Positions 19,601 through 28,188 of a DNA stretch of 64,000 nt are shown piece after piece. Position 1 is the stretch's first letter, and every line of letters starts with the position of its first letter. The translations under genes were made by a program, and so were the position numbers. The stretch covers positions 186,001 to 250,000 of the forward strand of contig NZ_JBPODT010000003.1 of the NCBI RefSeq assembly GCF_051390635.1. The letters are read 5' to 3'. The notes beneath the pieces were generated by a model. That model was not told where the DNA came from. It ran no database searches and worked only from the letters and a program-made list of their open reading frames with translations. This DNA is from Microbaculum sp051390635 (lineage in GTDB: Bacteria; Pseudomonadota; Alphaproteobacteria; Rhizobiales; Tepidamorphaceae).

Positions 19601-20218
19601 ATGACGCGGAAGATCGAGTATTTCTTTACGGCCATTTCGCCGTGGTCCTATCTCGGCCATGACCTGTTCGTACAGACGGCGCGCGCGCACGGCGCCGAGA
19701 TCGTCTACAGGCCGATCAACCTCAACGCCGTGTTTCCGGAAACCGGCGGCCTGCCGCTCGCCAAGCGGGCGCCCGCGCGGCAGAAATACCGGCTGGTCGA
19801 GCTGAAGCGCTGGAAGGAGAAGCGCGGCCTGCCGCTCAACCTGCAGCCGGCCCATTTCCCAACCGATCCCGCCCTCGTCGACCGTTGCGTCATCGCCATT
19901 GCCGGGGAGGGCGGCGACCCGGCCGACTTCCTGAGCCGCGCCTACCGATCGGTCTGGGCGCTCGATCGCGACATCGCCGACGAGCCTGTCGTCGAGGGTC
20001 TGCTCGCCGACGCCGGCCATGACCCCCATGCCCTGATCGAAAAGGCCAAGTCCGATGCGGTCGCTGCGATCTACGACGCCAACACGCGCGACGCGATCGA
20101 GAAATCCGTCTTCGGGGCGCCGACCTACGTGCTTGGCGGCGAGCCGTTCTGGGGACAGGACCGGATCGACCTGCTCGCCGATGCGCTTGCAAGCGGGCGG
20201 GCGCCGCACACGCCCTGA
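19601..20218 (+). CDS. 2-hydroxychromene-2-carboxylate isomerase family protein (DsbA/kappa-GST fold)
   Basis: 205 residues in the DsbA-like thioredoxin fold. It starts IEYFFTAISPWSYLGHDLF, where the SPWSYL segment corresponds to the glutathione-binding SP(W/Y)S motif of kappa GSTs and HCCA isomerases. The cis-Pro region GAPTYVLGGEPFWGQDRID is at the C-terminus. HCCA isomerases act with glutathione in naphthalene degradation, but most genomic homologues have unknown substrates. The ATG at 19601 follows GGGGGAAGGGAACGGA. It may be a tail gene of the fad operon (144-bp gap) or independent. Confidence 0.85.
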   Translation: MTRKIEYFFTAISPWSYLGHDLFVQTARAHGAEIVYRPINLNAVFPETGGLPLAKRAPARQKYRLVELKRWKEKRGLPLNLQPAHFPTDPALVDRCVIAIAGEGGDPADFLSRAYRSVWALDRDIADEPVVEGLLADAGHDPHALIEKAKSDAVAAIYDANTRDAIEKSVFGAPTYVLGGEPFWGQDRIDLLADALASGRAPHTP

Positions 20219-20298
20219 GGGTCGCGCGACGGCACATTTGTGCACTGGCCCGTTCGCGACTAGATAAGGGGCTCGGGGGCGCAAACCGGAGCCGTGCC

Positions 20299-20808
20299 AT
20301 GAAACGCATTCTCATCGCCGCGGTCGTCCTGCTGGTTTCCGTGCCGGGGGCCTATGCCCAGAGCGCCGACCGGCCGGACACCGAAGGCGACCGCTATGTC
20401 CTGCGTCGTATGGACGACGGCCTGATGCGCCTCGACCGCGAGACCGGCGCCACCTCGTTCTGCCGCAAGCGCAGCGGTTCCTGGGTGTGCGAGGCCGTCG
20501 CCGACGACCGCGAAGCGCTCGAGTCCGAGATCAATCGCCTGGTCGAGGACAATGCCGAGCTGGCCCGCGAGGTCGGTCGGCTCAAGCGGCGGGTCGCCCG
20601 GCTCGAAGGCCGCGACAGGGGCCCCGAGGCCCGCCGGGACGAGGGCGGCCGGGATGACGCCGGACCCGACGCGAAGTCGAAGGAGCCGGAGGTGCCGAGC
20701 GACGAGGAGCTCGACAAGGTGTTCCGGACCTTCGAGAAGGTGATGCGCCGCTTCATGGACATGGCCCGCGACCTGCGCGAGGACTACGAGAGCCAGGACC
20801 GGTTCTGA
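20299..20808 (+). CDS. Secreted coiled-coil hypothetical protein
   Basis: 169 residues. A clear signal peptide (MKRILIAAVVLLVSVPGAYA, cleavage near AYA-QS) is followed by a short conserved-looking segment with two cysteines (SFCRKRSGSWVCEAV), a coiled coil (~residues 72-108, ESEINRLVEDNAELAREVGR), and an acidic charged C-terminus. It is presumably a small periplasmic protein. No named family is recognised. It is a single gene between the isomerase gene and the convergent thioesterase gene. Confidence 0.75.
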   Translation: MKRILIAAVVLLVSVPGAYAQSADRPDTEGDRYVLRRMDDGLMRLDRETGATSFCRKRSGSWVCEAVADDREALESEINRLVEDNAELAREVGRLKRRVARLEGRDRGPEARRDEGGRDDAGPDAKSKEPEVPSDEELDKVFRTFEKVMRRFMDMARDLREDYESQDRF

Positions 20809-20905
20809 CCGATCCCGCCTATCCGTTGTCGCCAGGGGCTGCCTGTCCGTTCCGGCGCGGCGGCGCGCCGCGCTTTCCCGCAGGCCGGCGCTGTTCGCCG
20901 GCTCT

Positions 20906-21766
20906 TTAGGGCTGGTTGGCGAACTGGCCGGCAATGAGGGCCTCGGTATGCGCCCTCTTGTCGTCCGGCAGGGGCGCGGCCCGGCGTGTCTCCAGGTTCA
21001 TGGTCAGGCCCGTCACCAGCACGATAGCCGCGACATCCCCGGACTCCGGCCTGACGAAGCGGTTCTCGAAGGTGATGGTGGAGCGGGCGATCGCGATCGG
21101 CCGGCTGATGACCTGGACCAGGTCGCCGAAACGCAGCGGGCCGGTCCGGGTCAGCTTCATCTCGACGGCGACGCGGCCGAAATTGTGGTCTTCGAGCCAT
21201 TTCCGGTTGATGCCGGTCGACTCCCAGAAATGCGCCGCCGCGTCCGAGTTGATCCCGATCACGGCGGAGTCGAAGACGCTGCCGTCCGGGCGGCATTGCT
21301 GCGCGCGCACGCGCGTGCCGAGCGTGAGGTAGCCGCCCGGCGGGCGGGCGCCCTCGGGGCCGATATCGACGGGGGGGTCGTCGACGCTGCGCGGCGTCGC
21401 CGCCTGGGGCATCGTGCCGCCATGCTGGCCAAGCGCCCGCGACAGGCCCGCGGGCGGATCGTCGTAGGTCTCCAGGCACGTCGCCGAGAGCCGGCCGTCG
21501 GTCGTTTCGTAGAGCATGTGCACCGCTTGCCGGTCGCCGACCCCGAAGCTCTCGACGCGCACGCCGGCGTTCACCCTGAGCTCGGCGTGGTAGCGCACGT
21601 GCCGCACTGCCGGTTCCCGCCGGTCGGCCTCCGGGACGCCCGCCAGAACCTGGAAATGCCCGGCCGCATCCTCGAAGAAGCGGATGTAGAACTGGACGTT
21701 CAGGTGGTCGTTCTCGTCACACTCCCAGGTGTTGACGAAACCTCGCAGCGTCTCGATCGGGCTCAT
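20906..21766 (-). CDS. Thioesterase family protein (double hotdog)
   Basis: 286 residues with two hotdog-like halves. The first has the 4HBT-like segment ENDHLNVQFYIRFFEDAAGHF and the second starts around PDGSVFDSAVIGINSDAAAHF. It probably hydrolyses an acyl-CoA. The start ATG at 21766 overlaps the stop of the upstream alpha/beta hydrolase gene (ATGA overlap), so both are translated from one message and probably act on related esters or thioesters. Lying near the fad operon is suggestive but not proof of a shared pathway. Confidence 0.82.
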   Translation of the reverse strand: MSPIETLRGFVNTWECDENDHLNVQFYIRFFEDAAGHFQVLAGVPEADRREPAVRHVRYHAELRVNAGVRVESFGVGDRQAVHMLYETTDGRLSATCLETYDDPPAGLSRALGQHGGTMPQAATPRSVDDPPVDIGPEGARPPGGYLTLGTRVRAQQCRPDGSVFDSAVIGINSDAAAHFWESTGINRKWLEDHNFGRVAVEMKLTRTGPLRFGDLVQVISRPIAIARSTITFENRFVRPESGDVAAIVLVTGLTMNLETRRAAPLPDDKRAHTEALIAGQFANQP

Positions 21767-22725
21767 GCGAACGCGCCGGTCAGGAATTGGTCGATGCGCG
21801 CGAGGCTCTGCTCGCTGAGCGCGCCGGGAAAGGCCATGAACACATGCGCGCCGCCGGGATAGACGGCCAGCTCGGTATCGTTGCCCGCCGTCGCCCAGCG
21901 CATCGCCATGAACAGCGAGTCGTCGAGCAAGGCGTCGCGGGTGCCGACGGAGAACAGCGCCGGCGGCAGGCCGGACACGTCGGCCAGGATCGGCGAAATG
22001 TCCGGGTCGTCGAGCCGATGGCTGCGCGGCACGAACCGATCGATGAAAATGGTGATATCGCGCGTCGTCAGGATCAGTTTCTCGGTCCCCCAGTTCCTGG
22101 CGCTTGGTGTCAGCCGCAGGTCATAGCAGCCCGCCACCAGATTGGCCGCGCGGAACGGGGTCAGCCCGTGCCGGTCGCGAAGCCGCAGCATCGTCACCAT
22201 CGACAGATGCCCGCCGGCCGATTCCCCGCCGATGGCGAAGCGTTCGGTGCCGAACTGCTCCCTGCCGTTTTTCACCAGCCACAGCGCCGCGGCCTCGCAA
22301 TCGTCGGGACCTTGCGGATAGGGGTGCTCCGGCGCCAGCCGGTACTCGACGCTGACGACCGCAAGCCCGCACGTGTCGGCGATCCGCTCGAGGCGCGGGT
22401 CCTGTTCGTCGGCGCCGCCGATCACCCAGCCGCCGCCGTGAAAATGGAGGTAGACGCCCTTCGGGTTCTCCGGGGCGATGATGCGCAGGGGGATCGCACC
22501 GTGCGGGCCTTCGATTTCGATCGTCCTGGCGCGGTCCGATCGCGGTGCAACGGGAAACGGCCCCAGCCCCTGGCGCCGCCGCGACCTGATCATCGCGGGC
22601 GGGAACGACCACTGATCCGGCGCGGCCTCCATCCTCTTGACGATGTCGTCGTTGATCGCTCTGGTTTCCGCGGAAACGGCGCTATCCTCAAACAAGGCGC
22701 TATCGGGAAAGACGGCTCGTGCCAT
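21763..22725 (-). CDS. Alpha/beta hydrolase, hormone-sensitive lipase type
   Basis: About 320 residues. It has the oxyanion HGGG motif in LHFHGGGWVIGGADEQD (~residue 90) and the nucleophile elbow GGESAGGHL (~165), the pattern of the HSL/GDXG esterase family. Acid and His are expected in the region ending YPGGAHVFMAF (~295). The start is ATG 22725 (MARAVFPDS). The open frame extends further upstream, but that extension lacks family character and would overlap the divergent yjbQ leader. It is the first gene of a two-gene operon with the thioesterase gene. Confidence 0.88.
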   Translation of the reverse strand: MARAVFPDSALFEDSAVSAETRAINDDIVKRMEAAPDQWSFPPAMIRSRRRQGLGPFPVAPRSDRARTIEIEGPHGAIPLRIIAPENPKGVYLHFHGGGWVIGGADEQDPRLERIADTCGLAVVSVEYRLAPEHPYPQGPDDCEAAALWLVKNGREQFGTERFAIGGESAGGHLSMVTMLRLRDRHGLTPFRAANLVAGCYDLRLTPSARNWGTEKLILTTRDITIFIDRFVPRSHRLDDPDISPILADVSGLPPALFSVGTRDALLDDSLFMAMRWATAGNDTELAVYPGGAHVFMAFPGALSEQSLARIDQFLTGAFA

Positions 22726-22843
22726 GGGTGTCCTGTTAGGTTGAGTGAATGCGGCGGGGCAGGTCGCCGGCATCAGACCGCAGTTCATCCGCTGCGTCCA
22801 GAGGTGTCCCCGAAACCAAGGGGCCGAAACGAAAGGGGCCGAA

Positions 22844-23329
22844 TTGACTGCGAACGGAATGATTGTGCAGCACGTCGACATGATCGCGTTGACGACGCGC
22901 GGGCAGGGCTTCGTCGACGTCACCGGCGAGATCGCCCACTGGCTCGCCGCCAGGACCGATGGCGATGGCTTGGTGACGCTGTTTCTGCGCCATACCTCGG
23001 CCTCGCTGACGATCCAGGAAAACGCCGATCCCGACGTGCTCCGCGACCTTGCCGACACGCTCGACCGTCTCGCGCCGCGGGACCTTCCCTACCTGCACAA
23101 CAGCGAGGGTCCCGACGACATGCCGGCCCATATCCGCGCCATGCTGACCGCGCCCTCGCTGGCGATCCCGGTCAAGGCCGGGCGGATGATGCTCGGCACC
23201 TGGCAGGCGATTTACCTGATCGAGCACCGCGACCGGCCGCACAGGCGCGAGATCGCGCTGCATTTCATCGGCGAGGAGCGCCGCCAGGGGCTCACAGCCG
23301 CTGCGACAGCGACAGGATCAGCGCCGTGA
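22844..23329 (+). CDS. yjbQ: YjbQ family (UPF0047) protein
   Basis: About 160 residues. The family signature is clear: FLRHTSASLTIQENADPDV, then GPDDMPAHIRAML and GRMMLGTWQAIYLIEHRD. E. coli YjbQ has weak thiamine-phosphate synthase activity; the main role is uncertain. The start is ambiguous. TTG 22844 has AAAGGGG upstream and is used here, while ATG 22859 would give a protein closer to the usual ~140-155 residues. The 3' end overlaps the convergent membrane protein gene by 38 bp. Confidence 0.85.
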   Translation: MTANGMIVQHVDMIALTTRGQGFVDVTGEIAHWLAARTDGDGLVTLFLRHTSASLTIQENADPDVLRDLADTLDRLAPRDLPYLHNSEGPDDMPAHIRAMLTAPSLAIPVKAGRMMLGTWQAIYLIEHRDRPHRREIALHFIGEERRQGLTAAATATGSAP

Positions 23330-23663
23330 CCCACAACACAGCGGACAGCCCGGCGGCGTACTGGGCGAACCAGAGATAGGCGTCGCGCAGCACCGTGGCG
23401 CCGGCCCATTGCGCATAGGCCGCGGCGGGGCGCTTGCCCTCGTCCAGCATCAGCCACATCTCGGTGCGCCGGACGTCCTGGGTCAGCGCGACGCGCGCCT
23501 TGAGCAGCAGGACGAGCGTGGCGATGGTCATCAGGATGCCGCCGCTGCGCACGGCGACGAGCGGATCGTAGGTGAGGCCGAGCATGACGCACAGGATGCC
23601 GAGGCCGGCGAAGCCGCAGGCGCGGCCGATCGACACGAAGGCGAGACGACGCAACTCGTCCAT
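23292..23663 (-). CDS. Small membrane protein, paralogue of the next upstream gene
   Basis: 123 residues with three hydrophobic segments: ~13-31, ~37-52 and a C-terminal ~95-118 (AYLWFAQYAAGLSAVLWVTA). The start at ATG 23663 has GAGG upstream on the minus strand; the longer frame through 24257 is not real because it crosses intergenic DNA. The C-terminal part closely resembles that of the neighbour at 23825-24160 (shared LWFAQ segment and similar spacing), so the two look like a tandem duplication. Function is unknown. Confidence 0.7.
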   Translation of the reverse strand: MDELRRLAFVSIGRACGFAGLGILCVMLGLTYDPLVAVRSGGILMTIATLVLLLKARVALTQDVRRTEMWLMLDEGKRPAAAYAQWAGATVLRDAYLWFAQYAAGLSAVLWVTALILSLSQRL

Positions 23664-23824
23664 CGGAAGAACCTCGGAACGGAACGGCGACCAGCCTAGA
23701 TTGCTCGCCGCCGCGCCTTTGGCGCAAGTGGTCTGTCCGCACGACTGCGTGAAGCAGCGGCGAGGGCGCGGGCCGTCGAATTGGGCCGTCGAATTGGGCC
23801 GTCTGTGCAGACCGGTTTCGCGCG

Positions 23825-24160
23825 TCAGGCCACGAACATCGACAGGGCGAGGCTGAACATCGCCAGCGCCGCCATCCACTGCGCGAACCACAGGTGGGCG
23901 CGCACGCGCGGACTGACGCCGTGGCGGCGCCGGTTGCCGGTCTGGCGGGCATGCAGCGGCAGGACGTCGCCGAGGCGGCCGCCGCCCGGATCGGCGCGAA
24001 ACACCAGATAGAGGGCGGCGAGCACGGCCATCAGGCCGTCGGCCTTCAGTGTCAGGGCCGGGTCGTCCGCCAGGCCGCCGCCGATCAGGCCGATGGTGGC
24101 GCACAGGACGGCGAACGCCAGGGCCGCACTCTGGGCTTCGGGATTTTCGAAATCCGGCAT
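23825..24160 (-). CDS. Small membrane protein, paralogue of 23292-23663
   Basis: 111 residues with hydrophobic segments at ~12-30, ~42-54 and a C-terminal one (AHLWFAQWMAALAMFSLALS). The start is ATG 24160, preceded on the minus strand by GGGAGCGCGGAAGC. The middle is rich in Arg and Gly (RADPGGGRLGDV). Similar length, helix arrangement and the LWFAQ motif link it to the next gene. Between the two lies a short tandem GAATTGGGCCGTC repeat. Function is unknown. Confidence 0.65.
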   Translation of the reverse strand: MPDFENPEAQSAALAFAVLCATIGLIGGGLADDPALTLKADGLMAVLAALYLVFRADPGGGRLGDVLPLHARQTGNRRRHGVSPRVRAHLWFAQWMAALAMFSLALSMFVA

Positions 24161-24246
24161 GCTTCCGCGCTCCCGTTCCATTGGGACACGATGGACCTGC
24201 CCGGAATTGAAACGCCGTCCGTTTAAGGAAGTCTTTCCCGTTTCGT

Positions 24247-24573
24247 TCAGAAGCCACCGACCTGCAGGAAGGCGATGACGGCCGGCAGGGCCATGAGCGC
24301 GGTGCAGGCGAGCCAGATCCACAGCGATGTCGGGGTCGACTCGGCGCTGCCGGTGACCCGTTCGTAGAGCGCCGCCGGGATGCCGGCGATCATGATGGTC
24401 AGGGTCGAGCCCAGCAGATAGCTGAGGAAGATCACCACGCTGGGGCTGGAGATCAGAAGGCTCGGCGCCAGCAAGATGATGGCCGCCGTCGCCTGCGGCA
24501 GGATGATCGGCGAGAACATGCCGCTGATCAGGCCGAAGCCGAGAATGCCGATCAGATAGCCCTGGTACGACAT
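24247..24573 (-). CDS. Small membrane protein of unknown function
   Basis: 108 residues with three strongly hydrophobic helices: residues ~6-24 (YLIGILGFGLISGMFSPI), ~30-65 and ~85-105. TGAGGGG overlaps the stop of the upstream gene and sits 6 bases before ATG 24573, so it is co-translated with the YggT-like gene. No family is recognised with confidence. The sequence shows no charged active-site motif. Confidence 0.7.
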   Translation of the reverse strand: MSYQGYLIGILGFGLISGMFSPIILPQATAAIILLAPSLLISSPSVVIFLSYLLGSTLTIMIAGIPAALYERVTGSAESTPTSLWIWLACTALMALPAVIAFLQVGGF

Positions 24574-24583
24574 CGCGGACCCC

Positions 24584-24871
24584 TCAGGCGGCCTGGATGG
24601 CGCTGGCGGTCGCGACCGTCAGCACGATCCGGGCGACTAGGATCCAGATCGCCGCGAAGACCAGCAGGACCAGGTGCGGCACCGCCGCCGGCGTGATCGG
24701 CCGCACCAGCGCCAGTACCGGATCGGTCAGCCGCACGAAGGCGCGGAAGATGTAGTTCCTCGAATCCGGCGGGAACATAAAGGACAGGATGAACCGCCCC
24801 AGCAGCGTGTACATCAGCGCCGCCAGCACATAGTTCGGGATCAGGGCGATGAGCGGAACCTGCACGTCCAT
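24584..24871 (-). CDS. YggT-like small membrane protein
   Basis: 95 residues with two membrane helices flanking a conserved-looking loop: LMYTLLGRFILSFMFPPDS, then FRAFVRLTDPVLALVRPITP. The helix-TDP-helix pattern is typical of the YggT family, whose role is unclear and may concern osmotic response or cell-envelope assembly. The start is set at ATG 24871. A GTG at 24907 is in frame, but it would start immediately after the terminator of the symporter operon. It forms a pair with the next gene, 10 bp away. Confidence 0.72.
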   Translation of the reverse strand: MDVQVPLIALIPNYVLAALMYTLLGRFILSFMFPPDSRNYIFRAFVRLTDPVLALVRPITPAAVPHLVLLVFAAIWILVARIVLTVATASAIQAA

Positions 24872-24916
24872 CCGTAGCCACCCGGTTTTCCGGTTCGTTT
24901 CAACCACATCGTGGCG

Positions 24917-24949
24917 GGAAAAAGAAGGGCGGGACCGAGGTCCCGCCCT
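24917..24949 (-). terminator. Rho-independent terminator of the symporter operon
   Basis: On the minus strand, an 11-base perfect palindromic arm pair AGGGCGGGACC/GGTCCCGCCCT (24926-24936 and 24939-24949) is followed by TTCTTTTTC. It lies 22 bp after the stop codon of the symporter gene. Confidence 0.88.
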
Positions 24950-24971
24950 CCCGAGTTGACGTCCTGTGCCG

Positions 24972-26825
24972 TCAGGCGGCTTTCACCTTTACGTCGCCGC
25001 CTTCCATCATCGTGCCGCCGCGTGGCTTCCTGAGCTCGTCGACGAGGTCCTGGACCTCCTTCGACGGTGCCGGCGTGAACAGGCTGACGACGATCATGAC
25101 GATCACGCCGATCGGCAGGCCGAACAGTGCGGCCGAGATGTTGGCGACGCCGAACCACTCGCCCATGCCGAAGTAGCGGGTCATGACCAGGTAGTAGAGC
25201 GTGATGCCGAAGCCGGAGATGATGCCCGCTATCGCGCCCGCGGATGTGCAGCGTTTCCACCACACGCCGAGGACGAGCGCCGGGAAGTTTCCGGCTGCCG
25301 CCAGCGAGAACGCCCAGGCCACCATCGACAGGATGTCGGCGGGTCTGGTGGACGCGAGCCACGCCGCGCCGATGGCGACCACTACCAGCAGCACGCGGGC
25401 CACGACGAGCCGCCGCGCCGTCGAGGCGTGCGGATCGACCATCTTGTAGTAGATGTCGTGGCTGAGCGCGTTGGCGATGGCCAGCAGCAGGCCGTCGGCC
25501 GTGGACAGCGCCGCGGCCAGGCCGCCCGCCGCCACCAGGCCGGCGATCACGTAGGGCAGCCCCGCGATCTCCGGCATCGAGATGACGATCACGTCGCGGT
25601 TGATCGACAGTTCGCCGAGTGCCAGGACGCCGTCTCCCGTCCCCTTGGCCGTGCAGGCCGCGCGGATCACGTCGACGGTCGTCGCGTCGGCGCCGCAGAT
25701 CTTCACCAGGCCGAGATTGCCGTAGGTGTAGATCCACTGCGGCAGGTCGGTGATCGCCGTGCCGATGACGTTCTGGTACACCTCCAGCTTCGCGAACGCG
25801 GCATAGGCCGGGGCCGTGAAGTACAGCAGGAAGATGAACAGCAGCGACCATCCCACCGACTTGCGCGCGTCGCGCACGCTCGGCGTGGTGAAGTACCGCA
25901 TCAGGATATGCGGCAGCGACGCCGTGCCGATCATCAGGCAGAGAATGAGCCCGAAATAGTTCAGCGGACTGTAGGTCGTGAACGGTTGCAGGTACGGCTT
26001 CAGGTTTTCGGCGCTGGCCAGGCCGTCCGCCACCAGTTTCTGCTCCAGACCGGCGATTTCCTGCAGCACCTGCCCGTACATGAGCTGCGGGATCGGGACG
26101 CCGTAGCGCTGCGCCGACAGGATGACGACCGGGATCAGGTAGGCGACGATCAGCACGATGTACTGCGCCACCTGCGTCCAGGTCACCGCCCGCATGCCGC
26201 CGAGCATCGAGCACAGCAGAATGCCGAGCAGCCCGACGAACACCGCGACCTCGAATGAGATGCCGAGGAATCGCGAGGCGATGATGCCGGTCGCGTAGAC
26301 CTGCGCGGTCACGTACGTAAACGAGCAGGCGAACAGCACGATGATGCCGAGGAACCGGGCGACGTGTCCGCCGAAACGGGCCGCCAGGAAGTCGGGCACC
26401 GTGTAGGCGCCGAACTTGCGCAGGTACGGCGCGACCAGCACCGCCACCAGCACGTAGCCGCCGGTCCAGCCCAGCACGAACGCCAGGCCGTCATAGCCGA
26501 GCGCATAGAGCGTGCCGGCCATGCCGACGAACGAGGCGCCGGACATCCAGTCCGCCGCGGTCGCCATGCCGTTGTAGAACGCCGGAACCCTGCGGCCCGC
26601 GACGTAGTATTCGCTGACCTGCATGGTGCGCGACAGGATGCCGATGCCGGCGTAGACCGCCAGCGTGAAGAACACGAACAGGTAGCCGATCACCCTGTCG
26701 GGAACGCCGACCTGTTCCAGGATCGCCAGCAGCACCACGAACGCGGCGAAGCCACCAGTATAGATGCCGTAGATCTTGCCGAGATTGTTGACGAAGTCGG
26801 AACCACCACCGGTTTGGGTTGCCAT
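24972..26825 (-). CDS. Sodium:solute symporter, acetate/monocarboxylate type
   Basis: 617 residues with about 13 membrane helices. It belongs to the SSS family branch of ActP-like (VC_2705-type) transporters that take up acetate or other small monocarboxylates with Na+. The motifs SEYYVAGRRVPAFYNGMATA and ADWMSGASFVGMAGTLYALG in the first helices are characteristic. It is encoded 13 bp after the DUF4212 small subunit gene and divergent from a response regulator plus an SSS-domain kinase that probably control it. It has its own strong terminator. The exact substrate is inferred from the family and context. Confidence 0.9.
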   Translation of the reverse strand: MATQTGGGSDFVNNLGKIYGIYTGGFAAFVVLLAILEQVGVPDRVIGYLFVFFTLAVYAGIGILSRTMQVSEYYVAGRRVPAFYNGMATAADWMSGASFVGMAGTLYALGYDGLAFVLGWTGGYVLVAVLVAPYLRKFGAYTVPDFLAARFGGHVARFLGIIVLFACSFTYVTAQVYATGIIASRFLGISFEVAVFVGLLGILLCSMLGGMRAVTWTQVAQYIVLIVAYLIPVVILSAQRYGVPIPQLMYGQVLQEIAGLEQKLVADGLASAENLKPYLQPFTTYSPLNYFGLILCLMIGTASLPHILMRYFTTPSVRDARKSVGWSLLFIFLLYFTAPAYAAFAKLEVYQNVIGTAITDLPQWIYTYGNLGLVKICGADATTVDVIRAACTAKGTGDGVLALGELSINRDVIVISMPEIAGLPYVIAGLVAAGGLAAALSTADGLLLAIANALSHDIYYKMVDPHASTARRLVVARVLLVVVAIGAAWLASTRPADILSMVAWAFSLAAAGNFPALVLGVWWKRCTSAGAIAGIISGFGITLYYLVMTRYFGMGEWFGVANISAALFGLPIGVIVMIVVSLFTPAPSKEVQDLVDELRKPRGGTMMEGGDVKVKAA

Positions 26826-26838
26826 CGTTCCGCCCCCC

Positions 26839-27099
26839 TCAGTAGTCGTCTTCGGCGACGCCGAATTCGCGGTCGATGGCGTCCTGACGTCCGGAGAACC
26901 AGAAGATCAGGATCACGAACACGATCAGCGAGCCCTGCGCGGCCATGTAGTAGCCGAGCGGAAAACCGAGAATGACGATTTCGTTCAGTGCTTTCACGAA
27001 GAAGTGGATCACAAAGCCGAATATGGCCCAGATCACCAGACACGTGATCATCAGACCTTTCGTCTTGCCCCACCAGGCTTCATCGTTGCCGTTTGCCAT
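26839..27099 (-). CDS. DUF4212 protein, small subunit of the sodium:solute symporter
   Basis: 86 residues with two membrane helices (~17-37, LMITCLVIWAIFGFVIHFF, and ~47-68). DUF4212 proteins are nearly always encoded directly before a VC_2705-type symporter, as here (13-bp gap), and are regarded as its small partner subunit. The start is ATG 27099. It is the first gene of the operon facing the 400-bp regulatory gap shared with the response regulator gene. Confidence 0.92.
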   Translation of the reverse strand: MANGNDEAWWGKTKGLMITCLVIWAIFGFVIHFFVKALNEIVILGFPLGYYMAAQGSLIVFVILIFWFSGRQDAIDREFGVAEDDY

Positions 27100-27499
27100 G
27101 GGTCACGTTTCCTCTAGGGTCACGGGCCCTTTCGCGGCGCTTGTTGATCCCGCTTGTTCAGGCCCCCTTTAGTCGGAGCCGCGAGCCCGGCATTCGGATG
27201 CTCTCGGCCCACGCAGCGGCCATCGTCCCCGGGCCGCAGCGTTAATAAAAGGTTACCATTGCGCGGGTTTTCTCCACATTCGACTTTCGGCTACGGGTGA
27301 ATAACTGTCGTTTTCGAGTAAAGCGGCGCGAATACATGGGCGCACCGCTGGCGGCGCCGCGCGCGCACGCGGGAGCGCGCCGGTTTCCTGTCGAAATTCC
27401 GGAAATCGATCGGGAAGGCGCGTCCCCGGGGGACTTGCGCCCCGGCCTCCGGCGCGAAACACTTGGGGGGCGTGCGGCAACCTTGGGGCGGGAACGACA
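27100..27499. promoter_or_regulatory. 400-bp divergent promoter region between symporter operon and response regulator gene
   Basis: No gene was found here. It must hold the promoters for the symporter operon (left) and the response regulator (right). Visible features are an AT-rich patch at 27241-27260 (TTAATAAAAGGTTACC) that could hold a promoter, and a palindrome GTCCCC-G-GGGGAC at 27422-27434 close to the regulator gene. No named operator could be recognised. Confidence 0.5.
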
Positions 27500-28168
27500 T
27501 TGCACCACTCGGACGGCTACCGAATACTGATCGCGGACGACCATCCGCTGTTTCGCGATGCACTGAAACATGCGCTTTCCGGCGCTTTCGCGGACGTCGA
27601 GATACTCGAGGCCGGCACCATCGAGGAGATGACCGAGCGGATCGAGGCGGAGTCCGAGATTGATCTGGTTCTGCTCGATCTCGCCATGCCCGGCGTGCGC
27701 GGCTTCTCCGGCCTGCTGTTCCTGAGGGCGCAATATCCCAGCGTGCCGGTCGTGGTGGTCTCGGCGCACGAGGAGCCGGCGGTCGTTCACCGCTGCCTCG
27801 AGTTCGGCGCCTCCGGCTTCATTCCCAAGTCGACCGATGTGGACGGGATTCGTCAGGCGGTCGGCGAGGTCCTGGCCGGCGGCGTCTGGACGCCGCCCAA
27901 TCTCGATTTCGGCCCCGCCGACGAGGGCGAGGCGCAATTGTCCGCCCGGCTCGCCACCCTGACGCCGCAGCAGGTGCGCGTTCTGATGATGCTGAGCGAG
28001 GGACTGCTCAACAAGCAGATCGCCTATAAGCTCGGCGTCTCGGAGGCCACCGTGAAGGCGCATGTCTCGGCGATCCTCCAGAAGCTCGGTGTCGAGAGCC
28101 GCACCCAGGCTGTGATCGCGGCGAGCCGGATCGAGGCCGGCCAGTGGCCGGGCGATCCGCCGGCCTAG
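27500..28168 (+). CDS. NarL/LuxR family response regulator (CrbR/ErdR-like)
   Basis: 222 residues. The receiver domain has acidic residues IADDH near the N-terminus, phospho-acceptor Asp60 in VLLDLAMPG and Lys in FIPKSTD. The C-terminal LuxR helix-turn-helix (~150-215) has LTPQQVRVLMMLSEGLLNKQ and the recognition helix ATVKAHVSAILQKLGV. The start is TTG 27500, with GGGCGGGA upstream. Placed between an acetate-type symporter and an SSS-domain hybrid kinase, it matches the CrbR/ErdR regulators that control acetate uptake and activation in other Proteobacteria. Its target is presumably the divergent symporter operon. Confidence 0.87.
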   Translation: MHHSDGYRILIADDHPLFRDALKHALSGAFADVEILEAGTIEEMTERIEAESEIDLVLLDLAMPGVRGFSGLLFLRAQYPSVPVVVVSAHEEPAVVHRCLEFGASGFIPKSTDVDGIRQAVGEVLAGGVWTPPNLDFGPADEGEAQLSARLATLTPQQVRVLMMLSEGLLNKQIAYKLGVSEATVKAHVSAILQKLGVESRTQAVIAASRIEAGQWPGDPPA

Positions 28169-28188
28169 CCGCGTCCGCGCCGTCTCCG

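Noticed and set aside
22726..23058. N-terminal extension of the alpha/beta hydrolase to base 23058
   Set aside because: It would run antisense through the yjbQ start and has no family similarity. ATG 22725 gives the normal length for this esterase family.
24872..24907. GTG 24907 as start of the YggT-like gene
   Set aside because: It would begin only 10 bases after the T tract of the symporter terminator, leaving no room for a ribosome site. ATG 24871 gives a normal membrane protein start.
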